Position numbers and translations under genes: made by a program | Source of the DNA: Streptomyces sp. TSRI0281 | Lineage (GTDB): Bacteria > Actinomycetota > Actinomycetes > Streptomycetales > Streptomycetaceae | Reading direction: 5' to 3' | Assembly: GCF_001905125.1 (NCBI RefSeq) | Contig: NZ_LWLE01000005.1 | Coordinates: 180,644-244,643 of the forward strand | DNA length: 64,000 nucleotides | Notes under the pieces: model-generated | Databases searched by the model: none | Told to the model about the DNA's origin: nothing | Seen by the model: only the letters and a program-made list of their open reading frames with translations | Part shown: positions 1-8,472 of the stretch, in pieces | Numbering within the stretch: the first letter of the stretch is position 1 | Layout of the letters: each line of letters opens with the position of its first letter

Positions 1-248
1 TCTCGCACACGTCCCCCGACGGCACCGATCCGGGTGATCGGCTCACCGCGGCCGGCTACCGCTGGAGCACGTACGGAGAGAACATCGCCAAGGGCCAGCG
101 CACCCCGGCCGATGTGATGAGTTCCTGGATGAACAGTCCGGGGCACCGGGCCAACATTCTCAACTGTTCGTTCAAGGAGATCGGCGTCGGGATGCGGAAC
201 ACCGGGAGCGGGCCGGTGTGGACCCAGAACTTCGGCGCTGCCGGATGA
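1..248 (+). CDS. CAP/SCP-domain secreted protein, C-terminal fragment
   Basis: The frame is open from base 3 to the stop at 246-248, so the gene begins outside the window and only the last 81 residues are seen. They carry the signature of the CAP (SCP/PR1/Tpx) fold: GENIAKG, then SWMNSPGHRANIL, then EIGVGM and a final WTQNFG. The His in SPGHR and the Glu in GENIA are conserved cavity residues in this family. Streptomyces CAP proteins are normally secreted and of unclear biochemical role. The gene is followed by 150 bases of non-coding DNA before the next gene on the same strand. Confidence 0.85.
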   Translation, partial: SHTSPDGTDPGDRLTAAGYRWSTYGENIAKGQRTPADVMSSWMNSPGHRANILNCSFKEIGVGMRNTGSGPVWTQNFGAAG

Positions 249-405
249 GCGGTCAGCTTGATCGCCCTGCCCTTTCTCAGGACCGGCAGCGCAGCTGTCG
301 GTCCTCGACGGCGCACTCGGGGGCACCGCAGTTCGTGGGAGATGTCGTGGTGTGACTGAGCATCCGGCGTCGGGCCGTCGGCCGATGGCTCTCTAGGATG
401 TGGCC

Positions 406-783
406 ATGATCGCCGAACTGCAGTGTGTGGTGCTGGACTGCCCGGATCCGAGGGAACTCGCGGAGTTCTACGCGGGGGTGCTCGGCGGCACCGTCGACCG
501 GCCGGATGGACGGTGGTCGCTCGACGAGGGGTGGTCGACGCTGCACACGGCGGCCGGGCCCGTGCTCGCGTTCCAACGGGTCGTGGACCACCGGCCGCCG
601 CGGTGGCCGGATCCCGCGCGGCCCCAGCAGTTCCATCTGGATTTCGCCGTCACGGATCTGGACCTGGCCCATGAACGGGTGCTGTCGCTGGGGGCGACCG
701 TGCTCGACGGCGGTCCGGAGAAGCGCGGCTGGCGGATCTACGCCGATCCTGCGGGCCATCCGTTCTGCCTGGTACGTCACTGA
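406..783 (+). CDS. VOC (glyoxalase/bleomycin-resistance fold) family protein
   Basis: A 125-residue single-domain VOC protein. The start MIAELQCVVLDCPDP, the central QFHLDFAV and the C-terminal GHPFCLVRH are the usual beta-alpha-beta-beta-beta repeats and metal-site strands of glyoxalase-like proteins. In Streptomyces these short proteins are mostly uncharacterised; the fold serves glyoxalases, dioxygenases and antibiotic-binding proteins, so no substrate is assigned. The ATG at 406 is preferred over the in-frame GTG at 400 because AGGA at 395-398 sits 7 bases before the ATG but only one base before the GTG. The GNAT gene follows after 24 bases and may be cotranscribed. Confidence 0.8.
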   Translation: MIAELQCVVLDCPDPRELAEFYAGVLGGTVDRPDGRWSLDEGWSTLHTAAGPVLAFQRVVDHRPPRWPDPARPQQFHLDFAVTDLDLAHERVLSLGATVLDGGPEKRGWRIYADPAGHPFCLVRH

Positions 784-807
784 CCGGATGCGAAAGAGAG
801 AAGAACG

Positions 808-1287
808 ATGAACGCCCCGCAGGTGCGGCACGCCCGCCCGGCCGACCTTCCGGTGGTCGTCGCCCTGGTGGCCGAGCACGCGGCGTACGAGAGGGCCGCC
901 CCGCCGGCCGCCGCTCTGGGCCACCGGCTGGCCCTGCTCCTCTTCGAGACGCCGTCGCCCCGGCTGCGGTGCCTGGTGGCGGAATCGCCCGACGGCGAGG
1001 TCGTCGGCTACGCCACCTGCGTACCGGAGATCTCCACCTGGGACGGCGCCGAGTACCTCCACATGGACTGCCTCTTTCTGCGCGACAGCACCCGGGGGCA
1101 GGGCCTGGGCGCTCTGCTGATGGACGCCGTGGTCGCCGAGGCGCGCGGGCTCGGCCTCACGGAGGTCCAGTGGCAGACGCCCTCGTGGAACGAGGGCGCG
1201 ATCCGCTTCTACGCGCGGCGGCCCGGCGTCCGTTGCCAGGACAAGGTCCGCTACACCCTGCCGGTCGGTCCTCAGATCACCGGGTGA
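808..1287 (+). CDS. GNAT family N-acetyltransferase
   Basis: A 159-residue GCN5-type acetyltransferase that would move an acetyl group from acetyl-CoA to an unknown amine. The acetyl-CoA pyrophosphate loop is seen as RDSTRGQGLGALLMDA (about residues 91-106), followed by the C-terminal NEGAIRFYARRPGV motif. The ATG is preceded by a purine-rich AAGAGAGAAG site. It follows the VOC gene by 24 bases. Its last 11 bases overlap the tail of the opposing gene at 1277-1618, so the two transcripts converge. Confidence 0.88.
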   Translation: MNAPQVRHARPADLPVVVALVAEHAAYERAAPPAAALGHRLALLLFETPSPRLRCLVAESPDGEVVGYATCVPEISTWDGAEYLHMDCLFLRDSTRGQGLGALLMDAVVAEARGLGLTEVQWQTPSWNEGAIRFYARRPGVRCQDKVRYTLPVGPQITG

Positions 1288-1618
1288 GCAGGGTGAGCGC
1301 GGTGCAGGCGCCGATCACCGCGCTCACGGCCAGGCCGGAAGCGGCCACGCAGCGCGCCCTGAGCTGCTCGTAGCGCTCGGTGTATTCACCGCGCAGCTCG
1401 GCGGCCCGGCCGCTGACACGCGTCAGGGATTCCCGGCAGAGCGTCATCCGGTCCATGAGGTAGACGCGCTCCACGTCCTCGCGCTGCGCCGTGGTGAGCC
1501 AGGGCAGTTGGCCGGTGAAGCGGCGGGCTTCCCGGCGGGCCTCCTCGACCTCGGCGTTCCACAGCAGATAGCCCTCCATCTGGGCCAGTCCCCGGGCGCT
1601 GTCCTTGTCGCGTTCCAC
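1277..1618 (-). CDS. Small protein with a C-terminal membrane anchor, downstream of ctaD
   Basis: 113 residues, not recognised as a named family. The first 85 residues are charged and probably helical, rich in Arg, Glu and Gln. The last 25 (VAASGLAVSAVIGACTALTL) form one hydrophobic segment, so a tail-anchored membrane protein is likely. The GTG start is preceded by GAGGAG. It begins 45 bases after the ctaD stop on the same strand, so it is probably in the ctaD transcript and could be an accessory of that oxidase subunit. This link rests on position only. Confidence 0.65.
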   Translation of the reverse strand: MERDKDSARGLAQMEGYLLWNAEVEEARREARRFTGQLPWLTTAQREDVERVYLMDRMTLCRESLTRVSGRAAELRGEYTERYEQLRARCVAASGLAVSAVIGACTALTLLTR

Positions 1619-1663
1619 CAGTGCTCCTCTCGTCGGGCTGTCCCGGTCCGGGCGGCCGCCCCC

Positions 1664-3394
1664 TCATGCCTGCTTGTCCCCCGGCGCCACGGCCACGGAG
1701 GCGGCGGGGCTGTTGGCGGCATCGTCGAGCGCGCGGACCGTGGGGTGGTGCAGGTCGAACGCCGGGGATTCGGAACGGATCCGCGGCAGGGTGACGAAGT
1801 TGTGCCGCGGGGGCGGGCAGGACGTGGCCCACTCCAGCGAACGGCCGTACCCCCACGGGTCGTCGACCTCGACCTTCTTGCCGTATTTGGCCGTCTTCCA
1901 GACGTTGTAGAAGAACGGCAGCATCGACAGGCCGAGCAGGAACGAGGAGATCGTCGAGATCGTGTTCAGCGCGGTGAAGCCGTCGGCCGCGAGATAGTCC
2001 GCGTATCGACGCGGCATTCCCTCGGCACCGAGCCAGTGCTGCACCAGGAACGTGCCGTGGAAGCCCACGAACAGCGTCCAGAAGGTCACCTTCCCGAGCC
2101 GCTCGTCCAGAATCTTGCCCGTGAACTTCGGCCACCAGAAGTGGAATCCGGCGAACATCGCGAAGACCACGGTGCCGAATACCACGTAGTGGAAGTGCGC
2201 GACGACGAAGTACGAGTCGGAGACGTGGAAGTCCATCGGGGGCGAGGCCAGGATGACGCCGGTCAGACCACCGAAGAGGAAGGTGACGAGAAATCCGATG
2301 GACCAGAGCATCGGTGTCTCGAAGGACAACGAACCCTTCCACATCGTGCCGATCCAGTTGAAGAACTTCACACCGGTCGGTACCGCGATCAGGAAGGTCA
2401 TGAAGGAGAAGAACGGCAGCAGCACACCACCGGTGACGTACATGTGGTGGGCCCACACGGTCGCCGAAAGTCCCGCGATGGCGATCGTCGCGGAGATCAG
2501 GCCGATATAGCCGAAGATCGGTTTACGACTGAACACCGGAATGATCTCGCTGACGATGCCGAAGAACGGCAGGGCGATGATGTACACCTCCGGGTGACCG
2601 AAGAACCAGAAGAGGTGCTGCCAGAGCAACGCGCCGCCGTTGGCCGCGTCGAAGACATGCGCGCCGAATTTGCGGTCCGCCTCCAGCGCCAGCAGCGCGG
2701 CGGCGAGGACGGGGAAGGCCAGCAGGACCAGAACACCGGTCAGCAGGACGTTCCAGACGAAGATCGGCATGCGGAACATCGTCATGCCGGGTGCGCGCAT
2801 GCAGATGATCGTGGTGATGAAGTTGACCGAACCGAGGATCGTGCCGAATCCGGAGAACGCCAGACCCATGATCCACATGTCGCCGCCGATGCCCGGCGAG
2901 CGGACCGCGTCGGTGAGCGGGGAGTAGGCGAACCAGCCGAAGTCGGCGGCACCCTGCGGGGTGAGGAAGCCGGCCACCGCGATGATCGAGCCGAAGAGGT
3001 ACAGCCAGTACGCGAACATGTTCAGCCGCGGGAACGCCACATCGGGCGCACCGATCTGGATCGGCATGATCCAGTTCGTGAATCCGGCGAACAGCGGTGT
3101 CGCGAACATCAGCAGCATGACCGTGCCGTGCATCGTGAACGCCTGGTTGAACTGTTCATTGGAGAGAATCTGTGTGCCGGGACGGGCCAGCTCGGCGCGC
3201 ATGAAGAGCGCCATCAGTCCGCCGACGCAGAAGAAGGCGAACGACGTGACCAGGTAGAGCGTGCCGATCGTCTTGTGGTCGGTGGTGGTCAGCCACGTGA
3301 TGACGACATTCCCCGGTTCCTTGCGCCGCACCGGCAATTCGTCCTGGTAGGCGACATCGGCTTCCACCGGTTGTGAGGTGTCCCTCGTCGTCAC
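1664..3394 (-). CDS. ctaD: Cytochrome c oxidase subunit I (orphan copy)
   Basis: 576 residues, full length for the aa3-type catalytic subunit that reduces oxygen to water and pumps protons at the membrane. The metal ligands are visible: [14 protein letters not shown] (heme a His), FFGHPEVY (CuB His and cross-linked Tyr), VWAHHMY (CuB His pair) and [11 protein letters not shown] (heme a3 and a His). About twelve membrane helices are expected. The GTG at 3394 is chosen because AAGGAG lies 7 bases upstream; the frame is open further upstream but without a ribosome site. Subunit II, III/IV and assembly genes are absent nearby, so this looks like the second, isolated ctaD that many streptomycetes carry beside the main qcr-cta cluster. 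Confidence 0.96.
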   Translation of the reverse strand: MTTRDTSQPVEADVAYQDELPVRRKEPGNVVITWLTTTDHKTIGTLYLVTSFAFFCVGGLMALFMRAELARPGTQILSNEQFNQAFTMHGTVMLLMFATPLFAGFTNWIMPIQIGAPDVAFPRLNMFAYWLYLFGSIIAVAGFLTPQGAADFGWFAYSPLTDAVRSPGIGGDMWIMGLAFSGFGTILGSVNFITTIICMRAPGMTMFRMPIFVWNVLLTGVLVLLAFPVLAAALLALEADRKFGAHVFDAANGGALLWQHLFWFFGHPEVYIIALPFFGIVSEIIPVFSRKPIFGYIGLISATIAIAGLSATVWAHHMYVTGGVLLPFFSFMTFLIAVPTGVKFFNWIGTMWKGSLSFETPMLWSIGFLVTFLFGGLTGVILASPPMDFHVSDSYFVVAHFHYVVFGTVVFAMFAGFHFWWPKFTGKILDERLGKVTFWTLFVGFHGTFLVQHWLGAEGMPRRYADYLAADGFTALNTISTISSFLLGLSMLPFFYNVWKTAKYGKKVEVDDPWGYGRSLEWATSCPPPRHNFVTLPRIRSESPAFDLHHPTVRALDDAANSPAASVAVAPGDKQA

Positions 3395-3608
3395 TGCGAC
3401 GCTCCTTCGGTCGACGGCCGGTTGCGGACTCGGCGACCAGAATGGACCCGTTGCGATCGGTGCGGTGGGACATCTCTCCCAGCACTGCGCGAGCGCGCAC
3501 GAAGGACACTCAAATGGCCCACAGGACATGACGCACGCAGGCCGTCCGGAGCGCCGGGCGTCCGGTACGGCCGTCGAGCGTTCTACGGGAGCGCGGTTCG
3601 GGCGCTCG

Positions 3609-4399
3609 TCAGCGCAGATCGAAGACGAGGCGCCCGGAGACCTTGCCGCTCAGGACCTCCTCGATCGAGCTGTTGATGTCGCCGAGGCCGCGGGTCTCCC
3701 GGACGCCCCTGGTGCGGCCGAGGCGGTGCAGTTGGAACACCTCGGCAAGGTCCTCGCGGGTGCCGACGATCGAGCCGACGACCTTGGTGCCGTTCAGCAC
3801 CGTGTCGAAGACGGGGAGTTCGAGCTTCCCCTCGGCAGGGAGTGCCACCAGCACGAGGGTTCCCCCTCGGCGCAGCGCACCGTAGGCCGCGCCGAACGAG
3901 TCGTTGCTCACGGCCAGGGAGATCGCCGCGTCCGCGCCGCCGAGTCTGCGGGTCTCCTCGGCCACGTCCTGCACACGTGCGTCGATGACATGGTCGGCGC
4001 CCAGTTCCTCGGCGAGCGCCAGCTTCTCGTCCGTGACGTCGACCGCGATGGTCTCGGCGCCGAAGATCCGCGCGTACTGGAGGGCCAGGTGTCCCGGTCC
4101 ACCGATCCCGGAGATCAGGGCACGGGTGCCGGGGCGGGCACCGGACAGCTTCACCGCCTTGTAGGTGGTGACACCGGCACAGGTCAGCGGTGCGGCGTCG
4201 AGCGGATCGATGCCCTCGTGGCCGGGCGCGAACGGTGGGCTCGGCTTGACGGCCAGTCCCCGCGGGCGGCGTGGATGTCGGTGTGGCAGAGCCCTGAAGT
4301 CTCCATCCGCACCAGTACCTGGTGGCCTGCCGGAGTGGGTACCGGCCGGTCCTCCACGGTCAGCGGTTCGGTGAAGCTGCGGACTACGGCGGCTCTCAT
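3609..4399 (-). pseudogene. Zinc-dependent alcohol dehydrogenase, broken by a frameshift and an internal deletion
   Basis: The N-terminus MRAAVVRSFTEPLTVEDRPV and SGLCHTDIHAARGDWP match AdhP-like NAD-dependent zinc alcohol dehydrogenases and start behind GGAGGG. At about 4249 one G is missing where the family reads Trp-Pro-Val-Lys, shifting the frame. After PGHEG the sequence jumps straight to IDPLDAAPLTCAGVTTYK. This removes roughly 90-100 residues that should hold the rest of the catalytic zinc site, the four structural-zinc cysteines and the core of the catalytic domain. The NAD-binding half (GIGGPGHLALQYA and onward) is complete to the stop. Even if the frameshift were a read error, the deletion would leave no working enzyme. 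Confidence 0.85.
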
Positions 4400-4603
4400 G
4401 GGGACATCCCTCCGCTTCACCCGGGCGCGGGACACGCGTCGAGGACGCGGGCACGCCGGGACATGGTGAACAGAAGCCTCAGGACAGACTATTTCGCTCG
4501 GCCAGTGTTCGCTTCCCGAGAGGTGTCCGCCCGGCCCCCATGCCCTCGGCGCACACACGTGAGGAGCATCCCGGCGGCGCACCCGCGGGACGACGCGTCC
4601 CGG

Positions 4604-5155
4604 CTACCCGGCCGCCCAGTCACGCATCTCCTTGGCCGAGGCGAAATCGGCCACGTCCTTGTCCAATGGTTGGTCGGTGTACTGATGGATGCGCCACGAT
4701 GCCTCGATACGCGGTTTGCCGCGGGTGACGAAGTCGGCGATCCACAACCCGTCACCCGCGTACGAGGTCGTGTCGTACTGCAGCCAGAACGAGCGGTTGC
4801 AGTACAGCAGGACGCGGTGGTGGGGCCTCAGGCGTTTCACCTCACGGATGAAGCTGTCCTTCTCCGCATTGCTCGCGCGGGTGCCGTCGCCGGTCTCCTC
4901 CCAGTCGACGGCGAGCAGCTCACCGGCCTTCTCGGGCGCCTTGCTCAGGAAGTACTCGGCCTGCTCCGGCACGTTCCCCGGCCACAGGAAGTGGTAGAAG
5001 CCGACGACGCATTCGGCGTCCCTCGCACGCTTGACCTGGTCACCCAGGGCCGGATTGACGTACGAGCGGCCCTCTGTGGCCTTGATGAACACGAAATCGA
5101 GACCGTCCGTTTCGAAGGACGACTGATACGCGCTGACATCGACGCCGTGCAGCAT
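4604..5155 (-). CDS. GH25 lysozyme-like protein
   Basis: 183 residues resembling glycoside hydrolase family 25 muramidases, which cut the glycan of peptidoglycan. Visible family marks are GVDVSAYQ at the very start (first catalytic-region Asp), FVFIKATEG, FYHFLWPG, VDWEETG (catalytic Asp/Glu strand) and IHQYTDQPLDKDVADF near the end. The ATG at 5155 follows GGAGG by 8 bases. No signal peptide is visible, which is unusual for a wall hydrolase; it may leave the cell by another route or act during lysis. No cell-wall-binding domain is attached. Confidence 0.78.
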   Translation of the reverse strand: MLHGVDVSAYQSSFETDGLDFVFIKATEGRSYVNPALGDQVKRARDAECVVGFYHFLWPGNVPEQAEYFLSKAPEKAGELLAVDWEETGDGTRASNAEKDSFIREVKRLRPHHRVLLYCNRSFWLQYDTTSYAGDGLWIADFVTRGKPRIEASWRIHQYTDQPLDKDVADFASAKEMRDWAAG

Positions 5156-5395
5156 GGATACCGCCTCCAAGTGGGGCTTCGAGGTTCCGGTTGTTGCCCT
5201 GGTATGTGCCCGCCGATGTCCCGCCCCATCCGCACCGGCAAGGGGGAACCGATCAGCCACCGTAGGGACTTCTGTTCGGATCAAGCCGAGCCCGGCCCAC
5301 ATCGAAGGCACACGGAATAGTGCTCGCCGGTGCGCAGTTGGTGATGCGACGAGACCACTTTCTCCTCACGCAGTCAGCATCGGAAGGTCGGACCC

Positions 5396-6055
5396 ATGAA
5401 GATCGGCATCATCGGAGCGGGCAACATCGGCGGCAACCTGACCCGGCGGCTCACCGCTCTCGGGCATGAGGTGTCCGTGGCCAATTCGCGTGGCCCGCAG
5501 ACACTGGCGGCGCTCGCCGAGGAAACCGGCGCCACCCCGGTCCACGCGTCCGAGGCGGCCAAGGGCGCCCAGGTCGTCGTGGTGACCGTCCCCCTCAAGG
5601 CCGTGCCCGACCTGCCCTCGGGGTTCCTCGACGGCGCGGCACCGGGCGCCGCGGTCATCGACACCGGCAACTACTACCCGCAGCAGCGTGACGGCAGGAT
5701 CGCCGCCATCGAGGACGGACTGTCCGAGAGCCGGTGGACCGAGCAGCAGATCGGCCACCCGGTGATCAAGGCCTTCAACGGCACGTACGCCCAGGACATC
5801 CTGGACCGGGGCCGTCCGCAGGGCAGCCCCGGCCGCCAGGCGCTGCCGGTCGCCGGTGACGACGCGGCGGCCAAGCGGGCCGTGCGCGACCTCATCGACG
5901 AGCTGGGCTTCGACACGGTGGACGCGGGCGGGCTGGACGAGTCGTGGCGCCAGCAGCCCGGCACACCCGTCTACGGGAGCCAGGGCGATGTCGACACCAT
6001 CGTGAAGGCGCTGGCCGAGGCTTCGCCGGAACGTACCGCGGAGTGGCGCGCCTGA
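5396..6055 (+). CDS. NADPH-dependent F420 reductase-like oxidoreductase
   Basis: 219 residues. The N-terminal Rossmann fold is clear: KIGIIGAGNIGGNLTRRL, with VANSRGPQTL as the strand-2 loop that suits NADP(H) phosphate. A second part, IGHPVIKAFNGTYAQDIL and the C-terminal GFDTVDAGGLDESWRQQPG, matches the Fno/NADPH:F420 reductase-like family that also includes metalloreductase domains. Members move hydride between NADP and F420 or other acceptors; the true acceptor here is unknown. It is a single gene followed by a strong hairpin. Confidence 0.8.
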   Translation: MKIGIIGAGNIGGNLTRRLTALGHEVSVANSRGPQTLAALAEETGATPVHASEAAKGAQVVVVTVPLKAVPDLPSGFLDGAAPGAAVIDTGNYYPQQRDGRIAAIEDGLSESRWTEQQIGHPVIKAFNGTYAQDILDRGRPQGSPGRQALPVAGDDAAAKRAVRDLIDELGFDTVDAGGLDESWRQQPGTPVYGSQGDVDTIVKALAEASPERTAEWRA

Positions 6056-6085
6056 TTCCGCAGGACGCGAGCTGCCCGTGAGGAA

Positions 6086-6122
6086 GCCCCGCCGTGGTGC
6101 GCCGGCCCGGCCACGGCGGGGC
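6086..6122 (+). terminator. Hairpin terminator after the F420 reductase-like gene
   Basis: A perfect 12-bp inverted repeat, GCCCCGCCGTGG at 6086-6097 and CCACGGCGGGGC at 6111-6122, with a 13-base loop, 31 bases after the stop. Streptomyces terminators often lack a T tract, as here. Confidence 0.6.
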
Positions 6123-6184
6123 CTCCAGGGCGTCCCGCCCCCGCCCGCGCACAGAATTGCGCCCTCCGCACAACCGAATGAAAC

Positions 6185-6196
6185 TACTCGCGAGTA
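6185..6196. promoter_or_regulatory. 12-bp palindrome upstream of the SRPBCC gene, possible operator
   Basis: TACTCGCGAGTA is a perfect 12-bp palindrome lying 85 bases before the SRPBCC start. TetR-family regulators of actinobacterial lipid genes often bind sites of this general shape, but no regulator gene is adjacent. The assignment is by form only. Confidence 0.4.
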
Positions 6197-6280
6197 AGGT
6201 GTGCGGCCCGGGGCGTCGGCCCCACGGTCCGTCCGGCCCCCGGTGGTGGACCGGGACGGCCGTGGACAAGGAGTCGCCCC

Positions 6281-6790
6281 ATGCCCCGCACCATGTCCGT
6301 GTCGGACAGCATCGTCGTCGACGCCGCTCCGGCGGACGTGTACGAACAACTCAGCGATCCCACCGCGATGGGACGCTGGAGCCCGGAGAACCAGGGAGCG
6401 ACGGTACGCGGCGAACGGCGCGGCGCGTACGTCGGCATGGTCTTCGACGGTCGCAACAAGCGCGGCGCGGTGCGCTGGACGACCAGGTGCACGGTGACCG
6501 CCGCCGACCCCGGTGAGCGCTTCGCCTTCCATGTCCACGCGATAGGCGCCCGGCAGCCGCGGCTACCCGGAGCGATCGCCACCTGGGAGTACCGCTTCGA
6601 GGCGGTGGACGGGTCCACCCGGGTCACCGAGACCTGGACCGACGACCGGCGCGCATGGCCGGACTTCCTGGCCAACGGCTTCGACCGGATCGCGACGCGG
6701 GGGCACACGTTCGCGGAGTTCCAGCGCCGCAACATCCGTACCACTCTGGAGCGCCTGAAGTCGGCACTGGAAGCCGGTGAGACCTCCTGA
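6281..6790 (+). CDS. SRPBCC (START-like) family protein
   Basis: 169 residues with the layout of a polyketide-cyclase/dehydrase-type START-like fold: DSIVVDAAPADVYEQLSDP (strand 1 and helix), AMGRWSPE, RWTTRCTVTAADPGERFAF, TWEYRFEAVDGSTRVTETW, and a long C-terminal helix ending in LERLKSALEAGE. The fold makes a deep hydrophobic cavity for lipids or polyketides; the ligand cannot be told from sequence. The ATG follows AAGGAG by 8 bases. A palindrome at 6185-6196 lies in its leader. Confidence 0.8.
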   Translation: MPRTMSVSDSIVVDAAPADVYEQLSDPTAMGRWSPENQGATVRGERRGAYVGMVFDGRNKRGAVRWTTRCTVTAADPGERFAFHVHAIGARQPRLPGAIATWEYRFEAVDGSTRVTETWTDDRRAWPDFLANGFDRIATRGHTFAEFQRRNIRTTLERLKSALEAGETS

Positions 6791-6817
6791 GAGGTGCCCT
6801 CGCTCCTGGCGGGACAC

Positions 6818-6835
6818 CGTGCCGGGCCCGGCACG
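6818..6835. terminator. Short palindrome between convergent genes
   Basis: CGTGCCGGGCCCGGCACG is an 18-base perfect palindrome in the 49 bases between the SRPBCC stop and the end of the opposing pentapeptide gene. It could fold in both transcripts as a weak two-way terminator. Confidence 0.4.
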
Positions 6836-6839
6836 CGGG

Positions 6840-7679
6840 TCAGCTCCAGTGCGCGGGGAGGGTCAGGGATGACGGAAGCCTGGTCGCCGCGTCGCCCTTG
6901 GCCGCGTTGAGCTGGGCCTGGGTCAGGAACAGGCTGCCGGTCAGGTCGGCGCCCGTGAGGTCGGCGTCGCGGAAGTCGGCGCCGATCAGGTCGGCGAGGC
7001 GGAGGTCGGCTCCGGAGAGATCGGCCGCGATGAGGTAGGCCCCGCGCAGGTCCGCACCCCGCAGATCGGCGCCCTTGAGCCGGGCTCCGATGAGGTCGGC
7101 GCCGCGGTGGTCGCGCTTCTTGCGGCGGGGCGCGCTCGCCCGTACGAGTGCGCTGGTCCGCAGCAGCAGGTCGGAGATCCCGCCCCGGTGCGCCGCCACG
7201 TCCAGTTCGGCCAGGGCTTCGGGCGAACCGTCGCTGTGACGTTCCGTCGCTTCGATGGCGCGCCGGATCTCGGGATGCAGTGACGCGGCGGCGGGAAGGG
7301 TGAGCGCCTCGGTGAGATACCAGAGCAGTTCCTGGAGTTGACGCACCACCGGGAACACCTGGAACATCTGCTGGGCGGTGTCCGGGGACGACCGCCAGTC
7401 CTGACCGGCGTACGTCTCCTGGGAGACCTTCTGCCCGGCGCCGAAGCAGTCGTACACCGTGCAGCCGGAGAAGCCCTCCGGGCGCAGTCGGGTGTGGATG
7501 CCGCAGCGGAAGTCGTCCTTGAGGTTGGGGCAGGGCCGCCCGGCGTCCTTGTTGATCGCGAAGTCCGCCGACACGGTCAGGGTCAGGGCGACACAGCACA
7601 GCCCGAAGCAGTTCGCGCAGTCCGCGCGCAGGGCGGCCCGCCCGGTGTCGGGTGCGGCGCTCGGATCGTTGTCGGTCAC
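6840..7679 (-). CDS. Pentapeptide-repeat protein with a cysteine-rich N-terminal domain
   Basis: About 279 residues. The C-terminal third holds around thirteen consecutive A(D/Y)L-type pentapeptides (GADLIGARLKGADLRGADLR and onward), which form a right-handed beta-helix; such proteins can mimic DNA or act as scaffolds. The N-terminal half has CANCFGLCC and further cysteines (CPNLKDDFRCGIH, GCTVYDC), a pattern like a metal cluster. Start choice is uncertain: GTG at 7679 follows AGAGGAA, while ATG at 7715 and GTG at 7727 are in frame but have no clear ribosome site. It lies alone between convergent and divergent neighbours. Confidence 0.75.
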   Translation of the reverse strand: MTDNDPSAAPDTGRAALRADCANCFGLCCVALTLTVSADFAINKDAGRPCPNLKDDFRCGIHTRLRPEGFSGCTVYDCFGAGQKVSQETYAGQDWRSSPDTAQQMFQVFPVVRQLQELLWYLTEALTLPAAASLHPEIRRAIEATERHSDGSPEALAELDVAAHRGGISDLLLRTSALVRASAPRRKKRDHRGADLIGARLKGADLRGADLRGAYLIAADLSGADLRLADLIGADFRDADLTGADLTGSLFLTQAQLNAAKGDAATRLPSSLTLPAHWS

Positions 7680-7875
7680 GGGGCGCGGTTCCTCTGTCTG
7701 GAGTGCAAGGGGCATCACACGGATCACGTGTCAGGGGCGCGGGAGGGGCAAGTTTATCCGGGCTTCACCCGGACGCGCCGCGCCCACGATCGGCGGACAG
7801 TGAGTCACCCCCCGTAACGTCCAGTTTCGCCCTGTTCCCCAGGCGAAAGAGCCTCTCTTCATCCATGAGTGCTTT

Positions 7876-8472
7876 CTGGCTGCCCCAGGTTCCACCGGCA
7901 GTCGCCGTCCGCTCGCGCGACGGCTGGTCATCTCCCTGCTTCTCCCGACGCTGACCGTCGTGGGCAGCGCCCTGATCGCCCCCGGCAGCGCGCTCGCCAC
8001 TCCGGCGGCAGGCCCGGCGCTCGCCCGTGCGACCGGTCCGTCGTTCGCCTTCGCCCCGACGACGGTTCCGGACGCTCCGCGCATCAGCGGCGATCCCGTT
8101 GTCTGCGCGATCCGCGAGACCACACCGGAGGAGAAGGCGCAGGCCCGTCAGGTCCGAGTGCGCTACCACCAGTTGCTGGACGAGATGGAGTCGGCCGAGC
8201 AGCGGATGCGCGAGGAGAGCCGTTCGGACGAGGAGATCGCCCGGGTCCTGGTGACCATGCGCAATGAGGCCAAGGACATCGCGCGGGCCGAGATGTCCCC
8301 CGTGGCGGTCGCCGTGCTGGAGACCCGCAACCTTGCGAAGTACGGCAATCCGCTGGGTCCGACGGCTGATCAGCAGTACGCCAAGTACGGCAGTTGGGCC
8401 GAGGTCAGCGACGCGGCGACCCGCAGCAGCGCGGCGGTCGATCACGAGCTGGGGCTGGAGCCGCGTCACTGA
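7876..8472 (+). CDS. Secreted protein with signal peptide but no ordinary start codon
   Basis: The frame encodes RRPLARRLVISLLLPTLTVV, a good n- and h-region, then AxA-type cleavage near GSALA, then a helical domain with KAQARQVRVRYHQLLDEMES and ARNEAKDIARAEMSP-like stretches. No domain is recognised. Oddly, no ATG, GTG or TTG lies in frame before the signal peptide: the first in-frame GTG is at 7960, inside it. An ATG at 7865 is one frame off. Either CTG 7876 is used, or one base has been lost between 7867 and about 7910. The stop overlaps the ATG of the next gene, so the two are coupled. Confidence 0.55.
   Translation: MAAPGSTGSRRPLARRLVISLLLPTLTVVGSALIAPGSALATPAAGPALARATGPSFAFAPTTVPDAPRISGDPVVCAIRETTPEEKAQARQVRVRYHQLLDEMESAEQRMREESRSDEEIARVLVTMRNEAKDIARAEMSPVAVAVLETRNLAKYGNPLGPTADQQYAKYGSWAEVSDAATRSSAAVDHELGLEPRH

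Noticed and set aside
277..1062. Long minus-strand open frame opposite the VOC and GNAT genes
   Set aside because: Arg/Pro-rich composition and exact overlap with two good plus-strand genes; a shadow frame of GC-rich DNA.
1508..3376. 622-codon plus-strand frame across ctaD
   Set aside because: It mirrors the ctaD gene; the translated protein is Arg/Glu/Asp/His-rich with no domain, while the minus strand has all oxidase motifs.
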